This document shows positions 5,867 through 13,521 of a stretch of 15,275 nt of DNA, piece after piece (the first letter of the stretch is position 1; every line of letters starts with the position of its first letter). Position numbers and translations under genes: made by a program. The notes beneath the pieces were generated by a model. It saw only the letters and a list, made by a program, of their open reading frames with translations, did not search any database and had not been told where the DNA came from. Origin of the DNA: CAZGAH01 sp964523295 (GTDB lineage: Bacteria; Desulfobacterota; Desulfovibrionia; Desulfovibrionales; Desulfovibrionaceae); NCBI GenBank assembly GCA_964523295.1, contig CAZGAH010000098.1, forward strand, positions 1 through 15,275, given 5' to 3'.

Positions 5867-8800
5867 ATGTTAAGGTTCACGAGCAAACACCTCTTCAACA
5901 GCCTGCTGTTCAGGCTCGGTGCGTTCGTGCTCGTGGTCGAAAGCCTGGTGCTGGCGGTCATCGGCGTCTATTACATCGAACGCTTCTCCCGCGAAATCGA
6001 CAACAACATCACCGCCCAGGCCCAGCTGCCCGGTATGCTCATGAACAGGCAGCTGTTGCGCTTCGACGTCATTGCCGACAAGGAAATCATGACCGAGCTG
6101 CTCGGTGAGGAATTTGTCGACGGGATGGTCGTGGGCGCCAACGGACGCGTCTTCTATGCCTTCCAGACCGCGCACGTGAACCGCAGCGCCGCCGATATCC
6201 CTGGGTTGGACCCGACCTGGTTTACGCCGCAGACAACGAGCACGCTCTCGCGTCGCTTTTCTCAGGATGGCGACGAATTCCTGGCCAGTGTAACGCCGTT
6301 GATTGCCTTTCCCGGCGCCGAGCCCTATTTCTTCGCCTATGTCAAAATCCGGACCACGCAGTCCGAGGCGCGCAAGCGGGCCATAGCCTTTCGTTTCGTA
6401 GCCGGCTCGGGGCTCAGCGTGCTGGCGACCTGGCTGGCGATCCTTTTTTTCACGCGCAGACTCGTAACCCGGCCCCTGAGCCGGCTGGAGGAGTGCGCAC
6501 TCCAGCTTGCGTCCGGCAATCTGGAACTGCAGATCGATACGAGCAGGGACGACGAACTCGGCAGCCTGGCCCGCAGCTACGCGCGCATGCGTGACAGCAT
6601 TCGCCAGAAAATCAGACAGCTGGAAAACTCCAACCAGGAGCTGGAACAGAAAGAAGAGCGCCTGCGGGCCTTTGTCAATGCCCTGCCGGACATCGCCTTC
6701 GTCATTGACGAGCGTGGCTGCTATCTTGAAGTGCTGTCCTCGCAAGGCAACCTCATGTACGCGGGCGCGGAGCGCATCAAGGGAAAATTTTTTCACAGCG
6801 TGCTGCCTCCGGCCCTGGCGGAGTCCTTTCTGGAGATCGTGCACCGAACCATGGAGACCGGGGAGCCGCAGATAATGGAATACGAACTGGGGACCCGCTT
6901 TGGCCTGCGCTGGTTCGAAGGCCGGCTGGCCCCGATGCGCAGCCCTGACGGACAGCCCGGCCAGGTGGTCTGGCTGGCTCTGGACATCAGCACGCGCAAG
7001 GCAGCAGAAGAGATGCGGCAGGCGAGCATCGAGGCCAGCGCCGCCAGCAAGGCCAAGACCGAATTCCTCACGACCGTCAGCCACGAGATGCGGACGCCCA
7101 TGAACGTGCTCATCGGCATGGCCGATCTGCTGTCGGAAACCGGACTCTCGGAAGAGCAGCAGCAGTACGTGCAGATATTCAAATCCGCCAGCGACGCGCT
7201 GCTCAACCTGATCGACGACATCCTGGACATCTCCAAGATCGAGGCCGGCCTGCTCGAAATCGAGCGGACATCATTTTCCCTGCTGGAGCTGGTGGAAAAC
7301 ACCTGCGACGTACTGGCCGTGCGTGCGCATCAGAAAGGGCTGAATCTGGCCTGTCGCCTTGATCCGACGCTTCCGGACCGTCTGCTGGGGGATCCGCTGC
7401 GGCTGCGGCAGATACTCATCAACCTGCTCGGGAATGCGGTCAAATTTACGGAACGCGGGTATATCGTGCTCGATATCCTGCCAACGCCCGATCCGGCGCC
7501 CGCGGGGTGCGTCGCCCTGCACTTCAGCGTCTCGGATACCGGCATCGGCATTCCCGAAGACAAGCTTTCCGCGATTTTCGACCGCTTCATTCAGGTCGAC
7601 TCCTCTACGACGCGACAATATGGCGGCACCGGGTTGGGGCTGAGCATCTGCAAACGCCTCGTCGAGCTCATGAACGGCGCCATAACCGTGCGCAGCGAGC
7701 TGAGCCGGGGCAGCGAATTCAGCTTTACGCTCGCCGTGGGCCTCGCCGCGGGCGAAACGCCGGCGGAGTTGCCGGATGCGCGCGGGCTGCACGTGCTCAT
7801 TGCCACGGATTGCGACTGTCTGCGGCGGATGCTCACGGAACGTCTGACCCTATGGGGCGCTGAGGTCGCTCAGGCCGAAAACGGCGCGACCGTTCCTGCA
7901 CATGCGGCCCGGGCTGAAGAACTCGGCGAACCGTTTTCCCTGGTCATTGTGGACAACGATCTGGACGGCGTGGACGGCATTGCGCTCGGACGGCGACTTC
8001 ACCAGACCTATGGCCCGGACTTGCAGTGCCTGCCGCTGCTGCGTTCGGACCAGCTCTCCAAGGACATTGCCCGCGTCCGTGAAGCCGGACTCGGTCTGTA
8101 TCTCATCAAACCGGTCAAACTGGACAGACTGGCCTCCGTGATCCTCACCCTTCCGACCAGGGCCGCGGACCTGACGTCCGACACTACGCCAGAGGCGCAT
8201 CAGCCGCGCTCCGGTCTGGCCATTCTCGTTGCCGAGGACTCGGAATACAATGTCTTCGTGGTGCAGGCCTATTTGCGCAAAATCGCCGCCCGACTCGACG
8301 TCGCCAGAAACGGCCTGGAGGCCCTGGAGCTGTTCCGCAACGGCAGCTACAACATCGTGCTCATGGATATGCAGATGCCGCGCATGGACGGGTATACGGC
8401 TGCACGCGAGATTCGCAACCTGGAGGCGGAGCAAGGCGAGCGCAAGGTTCCCATTGTGGCCATGACCGCCTTCGCCCTGGCCGGAGACGCCGAAAAGTGT
8501 CTGGCCGCGGGGTGCGACATGCATCTGACCAAGCCCTTGAGCCGGCAGGCCCTGCAGGAGGCCATCAGCCGTCTGACCCGCGCCCAGACGCCGGATGAGC
8601 CCGTGCCGCCGCCCTCAGCCGAAAGCCCGGCCTCCGTCGACGAGCCGCTCGTCGTGCACGTCGATCCGGATATCATCGAGCTGGTGCCCGGCTATATCGG
8701 CATGGTCCGCAATCACATCCAGACCATCCGACGCGAACTCGAAACCGGCGAATTCTCGACCATCGCCCGCCTGGGCCACCAGATGAAAGGTGAGGGCAAG

Positions 8801-8932
8801 GTCTTCGGGCTCGACGTCGTCGGCGAACTGGGCAAAGAGATACAGGCGGCGGCGATCGAGGAGCACAAAGGACGCGTTTCCGATGCCCTGGACCGGCTGG
8901 AAGTCGTTCTGGGCCGTGTCCGCCTGGCGTGA
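5867..8932 (+). CDS. Membrane hybrid sensor histidine kinase: sensor-HAMP-PAS-HisKA-HATPase-REC-REC-HPt
   Basis: A 1021-residue complete phosphorelay on one chain. Membrane helix 1 is about 17-37; a periplasmic domain of about 135 residues (40-173) is followed by helix 2 (about 176-196) and HAMP (197-250, with RPLSRLE and DDELGSLARSYARM). There is a short coiled coil (250-268) and PAS (265-380). In HisKA the phosphorylated residue is His406 in TVSHEMRTPMN. The ATPase domain has Asn523, DTGIGIP (557-563) and GGTGLGL (586-592). REC1 (640-762) keeps Asp696 and Lys748 but has Thr647 for one of the acidic pair. REC2 (782-904) is complete: Glu790, Asp791, Asp834, Thr867, Lys889. HPt (930-1021) has His971 in LGHQMKGEG. 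GGAGG at 5852-5856 sets the start. No response regulator with an output domain is adjacent, so the final target is elsewhere. The divergent binding-protein gene is the likely signal partner. Confidence 0.95.
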   Translation: MLRFTSKHLFNSLLFRLGAFVLVVESLVLAVIGVYYIERFSREIDNNITAQAQLPGMLMNRQLLRFDVIADKEIMTELLGEEFVDGMVVGANGRVFYAFQTAHVNRSAADIPGLDPTWFTPQTTSTLSRRFSQDGDEFLASVTPLIAFPGAEPYFFAYVKIRTTQSEARKRAIAFRFVAGSGLSVLATWLAILFFTRRLVTRPLSRLEECALQLASGNLELQIDTSRDDELGSLARSYARMRDSIRQKIRQLENSNQELEQKEERLRAFVNALPDIAFVIDERGCYLEVLSSQGNLMYAGAERIKGKFFHSVLPPALAESFLEIVHRTMETGEPQIMEYELGTRFGLRWFEGRLAPMRSPDGQPGQVVWLALDISTRKAAEEMRQASIEASAASKAKTEFLTTVSHEMRTPMNVLIGMADLLSETGLSEEQQQYVQIFKSASDALLNLIDDILDISKIEAGLLEIERTSFSLLELVENTCDVLAVRAHQKGLNLACRLDPTLPDRLLGDPLRLRQILINLLGNAVKFTERGYIVLDILPTPDPAPAGCVALHFSVSDTGIGIPEDKLSAIFDRFIQVDSSTTRQYGGTGLGLSICKRLVELMNGAITVRSELSRGSEFSFTLAVGLAAGETPAELPDARGLHVLIATDCDCLRRMLTERLTLWGAEVAQAENGATVPAHAARAEELGEPFSLVIVDNDLDGVDGIALGRRLHQTYGPDLQCLPLLRSDQLSKDIARVREAGLGLYLIKPVKLDRLASVILTLPTRAADLTSDTTPEAHQPRSGLAILVAEDSEYNVFVVQAYLRKIAARLDVARNGLEALELFRNGSYNIVLMDMQMPRMDGYTAAREIRNLEAEQGERKVPIVAMTAFALAGDAEKCLAAGCDMHLTKPLSRQALQEAISRLTRAQTPDEPVPPPSAESPASVDEPLVVHVDPDIIELVPGYIGMVRNHIQTIRRELETGEFSTIARLGHQMKGEGKVFGLDVVGELGKEIQAAAIEEHKGRVSDALDRLEVVLGRVRLA

Positions 8933-8958
8933 TTCCGCTCTGGTTTCAGGGGGAATCT

Positions 8959-8978
8959 TCAGGCAGCACTCAGGCAGC
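8959..8978. repeat. Short direct repeat, 2 x TCAGGCAGC
   Basis: TCAGGCAGC at 8959-8967 and again at 8970-8978, period 11 bases, in the 161-base gap between the kinase and gpmA. It could be a tandem binding site one helical turn apart, or chance. Confidence 0.35.
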
Positions 8979-9093
8979 GCGTGTTGTCAGAGGTGGGGAG
9001 AGCGCGTAAGGTCTGGCTGTGGCTGCGTGCCGGGCGTCCTTATCGTCCTGCGCGCATAATGCCGGCTGGTTCATGATGCAGGAGGTGCTTTCC

Positions 9094-9846
9094 ATGTATA
9101 CGCTCGTGCTGGTTCGTCACGGACAGAGTGAATGGAATCTGGATAACCGCTTTACGGGCTGGACCGACGTCGATCTGAGCGAGCAGGGCGAGCAGGAGGC
9201 CAGGGATGCGGCCGCGCTCATGCTGGAAGCCCGTCTCAGCTTCGACGTCTGCTATACGTCGCTGCTCAAACGCGCCATCCGGACCCTCGATATCGTCCTG
9301 GAACACATGGATCTGCTCTGGCTGCCGGTCTACAAGTCCTGGCGCCTGAACGAACGGCATTATGGCGGCTTGCAGGGGCTGAACAAATCCGAGACAGCGG
9401 AGAAATACGGCAAGGAGCAGGTCTTTCTCTGGCGCCGCAGTTATGATGTCCCGCCTCCGCCGCTGACCCGGGACGATATCCGCTTCCCCGGACACGACCG
9501 CCGCTACGCCTCGTTGCACGCCGCGGATATCCCCTGCGCCGAAAGTCTGAAAAATACGGTGGACCGGGTCCTGCCCTACTGGCTGGAGGCCATTGTCCCC
9601 ACCATACGGGCCGGGCAGCGCGTGCTCATTGCTGCGCACGGCAACAGCCTGCGCGCTCTGGTCAAGCACCTGGACGGACTGGATGAAAAGACCGTCAGCG
9701 AGCTGAACATCCCCACCGGCATCCCGCTGGTGTACGAGCTGGACAACGAACTCAAGCCGCTACAGCGGCGCTACCTGGGCGACCAACAGGCTGCCGAGGC
9801 CAAGGCCGCGGCCGTGGCCGCGCAGGCGACGCAACCGGTGGCGTAA
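9094..9846 (+). CDS. gpmA: 2,3-bisphosphoglycerate-dependent phosphoglycerate mutase
   Basis: Interconverts 3-phosphoglycerate and 2-phosphoglycerate in glycolysis and gluconeogenesis in the cytoplasm, through a phosphohistidine. Exactly 250 residues from the ATG at 9094, which has GGAGG at 9081-9085; an in-frame ATG at 9019 would add 25 unrelated residues. Seen: LVLVRHGQSEWN with the phosphorylated His9, FTGWTDVDLSEQG, Arg60 region SLLKRAIRTL, WRLNERHYGGLQGLNKSETA with the acid/base Glu87, KYGKEQV, and AHGNSLRALVKHLDG with the second catalytic His182. The last 20 residues are an Ala- and Gln-rich tail (AAEAKAAAVAAQATQPVA) that is longer than usual and probably disordered. It follows the kinase by 161 bases and has no visible terminator before the convergent gene 30 bases on. 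Confidence 0.95.
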   Translation: MYTLVLVRHGQSEWNLDNRFTGWTDVDLSEQGEQEARDAAALMLEARLSFDVCYTSLLKRAIRTLDIVLEHMDLLWLPVYKSWRLNERHYGGLQGLNKSETAEKYGKEQVFLWRRSYDVPPPPLTRDDIRFPGHDRRYASLHAADIPCAESLKNTVDRVLPYWLEAIVPTIRAGQRVLIAAHGNSLRALVKHLDGLDEKTVSELNIPTGIPLVYELDNELKPLQRRYLGDQQAAEAKAAAVAAQATQPVA

Positions 9847-9875
9847 GCCCTGGTCCCGGATCCCGGGCGTATTCG

Positions 9876-10466
9876 TCAGCCCTTCTGGTCGTCCTTGAAT
9901 CGTCCGCCGCGCGCTGCGGCTGTGCAGGCTGCGTAGCTGCAACAGGAGTAGAGCTGTTCGCTATAGGCGTACAGAATACGTGCCTCACGCTCGCGTTGTT
10001 CTTCTTCGAGCGGAAGCGGCGGATGCGCCGCGGCCAGCTCCGTCAGGGTCGCCCAATCCGGAATGGCGGCCATACCCTGCCCCAGGACCTTGCCGGTCGC
10101 TGTTTCGAGCAGCATGGCCTCCCGCGTGTCGGTTACGGCCACGAGCGGCGCCGGCCCGCCGGGCATCAGCCTCGCCGCGGCCAGACTCTCCCGCAGGTAT
10201 GTGCTCACCACGCCGGCGCAGAACATGAGCGCCAGCAGCGGACGCTCCTGCGCGTCAAGCGCGACCAGATCGACCAGCCGGCCGTAATCACGGCCCTCTA
10301 TCTGAATGACGGCATTGACGCGCGGCCGGATCCGGTCGCGCGGGTAGCCCCGCTCCTCGACCAGCAGCCTGGCCAGGGCCTGGCGCAGATCCTCGAACGT
10401 GGTCTGCTCGATGGTCTCGCCGGTAAGATAATCGCGTATGGTCTGACCCAGGCTGACATCATGCAC
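9876..10466 (-). CDS. Protein like the HsdR N-terminal domain, catalytic residues lost
   Basis: A 196-residue protein. The GTG at 10466 is chosen because GGGAGG lies at 10480-10475, 8 bases before it; a longer frame from GTG 10499 has no such site. Residues 8-130 follow the stand-alone HSDR_N / PD-(D/E)XK pattern: TFEDLRQALARLLVEERGYP (23-42), RPRVNAVIQIEGRDYGRLVD (48-66), VALDAQERPLLALMFCAG (68-85), then PAPLVAVTDTREAMLLETAT. Asp66 is kept, but the strand that should read (I/V)-E-x-K reads LMFC: the Glu is Met81 and the Lys is Cys83. Hence a nuclease is unlikely; a structural or binding role is more probable. The C-terminus has YSCCSYAAC, three Cys that could bind metal. It starts 36 bases after the stop of the exported-protein gene and is likely co-transcribed with it. 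Confidence 0.65.
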   Translation of the reverse strand: MHDVSLGQTIRDYLTGETIEQTTFEDLRQALARLLVEERGYPRDRIRPRVNAVIQIEGRDYGRLVDLVALDAQERPLLALMFCAGVVSTYLRESLAAARLMPGGPAPLVAVTDTREAMLLETATGKVLGQGMAAIPDWATLTELAAAHPPLPLEEEQREREARILYAYSEQLYSCCSYAACTAAARGGRFKDDQKG

Positions 10467-10502
10467 GACGTCTTCCTCCCGGCGCGGCGTTCCCGCCACG
10501 CG

Positions 10503-11087
10503 CTATTGTCTCGCCGCTGCGATCAGGCTGTCCAGGGAAAACCCCTCGACCAGCTTCGGCAACTCGTCCAGGGTCATGCCCTGCTGGCCCAGGAGCACCA
10601 GTTTGACGCTCGGCGTGACGTCCGTGGCGATGATCGGGCCCGAGGTGTCGTCGCCGTACCAGGTCCGGCCCTTGACCGGAAACTCGCGTAACGGCTTTTT
10701 ACACCCGATGGAAATCATCTCTTTGGCGCTGCGACGAAATCCGTACGGACTCATGCGCTTGTGGTCGATGTAGGACAAAAACAGCATCCGCCGTTTCTTG
10801 TCCCGGTATTTGGCCAACAGATTGCCCTCGTCGGGATGAAACTCGCTGTCGAGCGCGATCATGGCGAAGCCCGGGAAATGCACGGTCTTGAACCAGGCGC
10901 GCACGTCGGCCTCAGCAATCGACGGAGTCTGGGGTTTCGCATTGCGCACGACCTCGCGCCAGTCCCGCTTCTCCGTCTTCTTGCGAAAGGCCGAACTCTG
11001 CCCGGCACTCCCGGATCCGGCTGGAAGCAGCGCAACAAGCAACAGGACAAGCAGGATATTCAAACAATACGGTACGCGATCTTTCAC
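10503..11087 (-). CDS. Exported protein of unknown function
   Basis: 194 residues from the GTG at 11087, chosen because AGGAG lies 7 bases before it and because the signal peptide then starts correctly: KDRVPYCLN, hydrophobic ILLVLLLVALLPA, GSGSA. An upstream in-frame start at 11216 would bury the signal. The mature protein is basic at first (FRKKTEKRDWREVVRN), then mixed alpha/beta: DVRAWFKTVHFPGFAMIALD (61-80), DKKRRMLFLSYIDHKRMSPY (96-115) and PIIATDVTPSVKLVLLGQQG (151-170). The hydrophobic strands and the ending (LPKLVEGFSLDSLIAAARQ) suggest a compact domain, possibly membrane-associated. I do not recognise the family. It is the first gene of a two-gene operon with the HsdR-N-like protein, an odd partner because that one has no signal peptide. 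Confidence 0.7.
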   Translation of the reverse strand: MKDRVPYCLNILLVLLLVALLPAGSGSAGQSSAFRKKTEKRDWREVVRNAKPQTPSIAEADVRAWFKTVHFPGFAMIALDSEFHPDEGNLLAKYRDKKRRMLFLSYIDHKRMSPYGFRRSAKEMISIGCKKPLREFPVKGRTWYGDDTSGPIIATDVTPSVKLVLLGQQGMTLDELPKLVEGFSLDSLIAAARQ

Positions 11088-11622
11088 GGCGTTCTCCTGA
11101 TACACAAAGATAACAAAGGCGTGAGCGATGAGGCTGACGTCGGGGACGATCTGCGACAAGCCCGCTCCGGCCTCCGGCCTCCAGCAGCCGGAGACAAGCT
11201 TACCCCGTTTTGCCATTCAGGGAAAGTGCGCATTCCCAGGCATACGCGGACGTGGTTCACGGCTCTCTGCGCAAGACAGACGCTCGCGGCCAGGCACGCA
11301 GAATGGAAGGAGTGGTCACGCTGTATTCCCATCGTATAGACGATTCCGACACCTGCCGACTGTACGATGCCTGTCGAAACTCGACGTGCCCCGGGTGACC
11401 GGAGCAACAAGGAATGCGTTGATTTGGCGCCAGAACAAGGATCACGAAATGCGAATGCCTTGCGCAAGAGAGAATGCGCTGGTATTGACGATACACATCT
11501 TATACGATAGTTTTAGTCTTACTGTTGAATTGAAATTGACTGCTCCGTGAGCTGCGCTGAGCGTTCCCCCACGCAGCTCACCTCCCTGCAGCAAATACCG
11601 AATCCAGCATGGCATAAAAAAT
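11088..11622. other. Intergenic region, no gene seen
   Basis: 535 bases upstream of the two-gene operon and downstream of the BON gene. Frames on both strands are short and lack a coding character. A GC-rich patch at 11165-11193 (CTCCGG twice, then CCGGAG) can fold into a small stem but has no T run. The right half (11430-11560) is poorer in G and C. No promoter could be assigned with confidence. Confidence 0.4.
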
Positions 11623-11652
11623 AAAACAACCCCGGCAAACCGGGGTTGTTTT
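11623..11652 (-). terminator. Rho-independent terminator after the BON-domain gene
   Basis: A perfect 13-bp stem, AAAACAACCCCGG (11623-11635) with CCGGGGTTGTTTT (11640-11652), and a 4-base loop. On the minus strand the stem runs into TTTTATTTTTT, 25 bases beyond the stop at 11677, the classical form. The plus strand has four T as part of the stem, so weak action in that direction is possible. Confidence 0.92.
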
Positions 11653-11676
11653 AGTAGTAATGGAATAGCGACTACA

Positions 11677-12498
11677 TTAGAATGTAAGTTCCTTCGCATT
11701 GACGCTATTGACGCCACGTATGTTCTGTGCAAGCTCGATTGCCAGAGCACGTTCCGCGCCGCTGCTTACCTTTCCGGTCAGCGTAACGACGCCGCCGTTC
11801 GTGCTTACAGCGATATCTGTACTGGCAACGTTGCTGGAGTACATGAAGGTAGACTTTACCTTCGTCGTTATCCAGCCATCGGAGATGTCAGTGCCGACAG
11901 TCTCTGCAGCGACCTTGGCCGGCTTTTTGCTGTCGATGGCCAACTGATTGTCCACCGCCACAACGCCGCGGGTGTTCATCGCCAGGCGGCCAGCAAATGC
12001 CTTGGATGTCTCGCTGTCGGCGACGCCAACCAACTTCACCTTGCCATTGGTTGTCTCCACGGTCGTGGACAGACCATCAGTATACTTGCTCCACATCAAT
12101 TTCGACTTGATCAATGCGGTGATGGTCGCGTCGTCAACGAATTCACCATACCCTCGGGCCGAAGACGACTTCGGGGGGACGAAGTTTGCCTGGACTACAA
12201 TTTTGTTCTCCACGTCGCTGATGCCGTCGGCACCCAGGGCAATTACCTTCGCCAGTTCCTTGTTAACCTCTTCATCGACGGTTCCAGTCAATGTGGCTTT
12301 CCCGTTTTTCACCGAGACATGCAGTTTATTGGCGCGCAAATACGGGCTCAGGGCGTAGGTCGTCATTATCTGGGATTCCAGCCTTGCATCGACGATCTCC
12401 TGGGGTGCCGGGGATGCTGCTGCAGCGATCCCGCAGAGTGCGACGAGCGCAAGGACGATAAGGGACGCCGAAAATACGGTGCGATACGGTGCATTCAT
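11677..12498 (-). CDS. Periplasmic protein with three BON domains (OsmY-like)
   Basis: A 273-residue exported protein. The signal peptide is residues 1-28 (TVFSASLIVLALVALCGIAA then AAS). Three BON repeats follow: about 36-103 with HVSVKNGKATLTGTVDEEVN, 121-188 with ETTNGKVKLVGVADSETSKA and a weakly kept third strand, and 205-272 with AVSTNGGVVTLTGKVSSGAE. Each ends in the G-V-x-x-V-x-N or similar motif (GISDVENKI, GVVAVDNQL, GVNSVNAKE). BON domains bind phospholipid surfaces. OsmY, with two, protects the periplasm and envelope under osmotic and other stress; three are less usual. The ATG at 12498 has GGAG 6 bases before it. It is the last gene of a minus-strand set after csbD and the hydrophilic protein, 131 bases apart, and is followed by a strong terminator. 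Confidence 0.88.
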   Translation of the reverse strand: MNAPYRTVFSASLIVLALVALCGIAAAASPAPQEIVDARLESQIMTTYALSPYLRANKLHVSVKNGKATLTGTVDEEVNKELAKVIALGADGISDVENKIVVQANFVPPKSSSARGYGEFVDDATITALIKSKLMWSKYTDGLSTTVETTNGKVKLVGVADSETSKAFAGRLAMNTRGVVAVDNQLAIDSKKPAKVAAETVGTDISDGWITTKVKSTFMYSSNVASTDIAVSTNGGVVTLTGKVSSGAERALAIELAQNIRGVNSVNAKELTF

Positions 12499-12629
12499 AA
12501 CTTCTCCATGTGTAAAATTGATTACAGCTCATTGTAATGGCTGTCGAAGTGCTTTCAAAACACTCGTTGATGTGGCCTGACCGCCTGTGTGAGCGCGTGA
12601 AGAGCAAGCAGCAGGCGTCCTTGTCCACT

Positions 12630-12842
12630 TCAGTGTTTAAGATTCGTGAAGAAATTATTGACTTGCTTGTCGGCTTCGTCGCGCGAGATGGCGTAACGCT
12701 CCTGAACCAGACCGACCAGTTTCTGCTGATGGCCTTCGGATTTCAGCAATTCATCTTCGGTCAAATTGCCCCAAGCGATCTTGGCTGCGCCGACATGCTG
12801 CTTCCACTTGCCTTTCATTTCTTCCATACTTGGCAGGTTCAT
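12630..12842 (-). CDS. CsbD-family stress protein (YjbJ-like)
   Basis: 70 residues, the normal size of the longer CsbD/YjbJ type. Seen: EEMKGKWKQHVGAAKIAWGN (7-26), LTEDELLKSEGHQQKLVGLV (27-46) and QERYAISRDEADKQVNNFF (47-65), which match the family order W-K-x-x-x-G-x-x-K-x-x-W-G-x-L-T-x-D-(D/E)-L-x-x-x-x-G-x-x-x-x-L-x-G-x-(I/V)-Q-x-x-Y-x-x-x-(R/K)-D-x-A. Such proteins are abundant in stress and late growth; their mechanism is unknown. The ATG at 12842 overlaps the stop of the upstream hydrophilic gene by ATGA (12842-12839), so translation is coupled. Confidence 0.88.
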   Translation of the reverse strand: MNLPSMEEMKGKWKQHVGAAKIAWGNLTEDELLKSEGHQQKLVGLVQERYAISRDEADKQVNNFFTNLKH

Positions 12843-13066
12843 GAATTCTGCTCCTTCTTCGTGGCGCCGTCGTGGCTCTTGCTGTGGTTTCGGGACGCTC
12901 CCTGTCCGACGTCCTCAGCCGATGATCTGGACTTCGAATGCTGCCCGCCTTCGGACTTTTTCGAATGCGGCGCACTGCGGTTTTCCCCCGGGTGGGGAGC
13001 CTGACCGGCGTTTTTTGCTGAATCGCTCGTTGCCTTGTGTACGTTGCGTTTAACGGGCTCGTTCAT
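12839..13066 (-). CDS. Small hydrophilic, probably disordered protein, coupled to csbD
   Basis: 75 residues from the ATG at 13066 (GGAGG 5 bases before it; a frame from TTG 13078 would start inside that site). The sequence is made almost only of Ser, Lys, His, Gly, Asn, Ala, Glu and Gln, for example KKSEGGQHSKSRSSAEDVGQ and NHSKSHDGATKKEQ. It has no hydrophobic core, no Cys or Trp, so it is probably unfolded in solution, like the hydrophilin and desiccation-protective proteins. The KSEGGQHS part recalls the short Lys-Gly-Gly stress peptides but is not a clear match. It is first in a minus-strand set, overlapping csbD by four bases. Confidence 0.7.
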   Translation of the reverse strand: MNEPVKRNVHKATSDSAKNAGQAPHPGENRSAPHSKKSEGGQHSKSRSSAEDVGQGASRNHSKSHDGATKKEQNS

Positions 13067-13521
13067 GCTGACCTCCAAAATGTTTCGGTCCCCGCTGGAT
13101 TACGAGATTCCGGTATGCTGACAATGGCAGGGAACGGGGAGGAAGTCGGTGCGCTACCACGCTTAAGTAAATAGTATTGAGCCATTCGTCTGACTCGACG
13201 CGTAGCAATGACAGGCGTGCGTCACAGGAGGGGTGCAGACACAGGCTCATAGCTGGAGAAGATGAAGAATAATTAACAATCAATGGTGATTTCGTTGACA
13301 AGCGCTATAACGCTGTGCAGAATCACTGAACAACAGAAAAAGATAAAAAAATTAATGACATAAATAATTTCAACATCTTACTGAGAATTTGCAAAATCAA
13401 ATTCATCTCTGTGCGTTGGCGCACAGACAAAAGCCCGCACTTCTACAATTGATGATAAAGAGCCATAGAAAGAATTTTCTACGCTCAGAGAAACCATCAA
13501 CCGGATAACCAGGAGCTACGC
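13067..13521. other. Divergent regulatory region between two CsbD loci
   Basis: 455 bases between minus-strand hydrophilic/csbD and plus-strand csbD-like genes. No gene seen: the 83-codon minus frame 13050-13301 lacks any coding character. The right two thirds (13256-13500) are clearly AT-rich. Contains AGCGCTATAACGCT (13300-13313, imperfect dyad) and the hairpin at 13408-13427. The region presumably holds the promoters of both stress sets; no confident -35/-10 pair. Confidence 0.4.
13408..13427. repeat. Perfect 8-bp inverted repeat, operator or hairpin
   Basis: TCTGTGCG TTGG CGCACAGA, exact arms with a 4-base centre, GC-rich within AT-rich DNA, about 95 bases before the csbD-like start at 13522. 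No T run follows on either strand, so it is not a terminator. It is in the right place for an operator or a 5' leader hairpin. Confidence 0.5.

Noticed and set aside
5870..7084. 404-codon open frame antisense to the hybrid kinase
   Set aside because: It mirrors a well-supported kinase frame in GC-rich DNA, where third-position GC bias keeps antisense frames open; no ribosome site and no family-like sequence.
9847..9875. CCCGG-ATC-CCGGG between gpmA and the convergent gene as a terminator
   Set aside because: Arms of only five bases and no T run on either strand.
12326..12628. 100-codon minus-strand frame across the BON gene start
   Set aside because: It is an out-of-frame reading of the BON signal peptide region and the intergenic gap, with no coding character.
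13050..13301. 83-codon minus-strand frame upstream of the hydrophilic gene
   Set aside because: No ribosome site, overlaps the start and ribosome site of the next gene, and composition unlike coding sequence; more likely control region.
13408..13427. Hairpin read as a terminator
   Set aside because: No T run on either strand and no gene ending nearby on the correct side.
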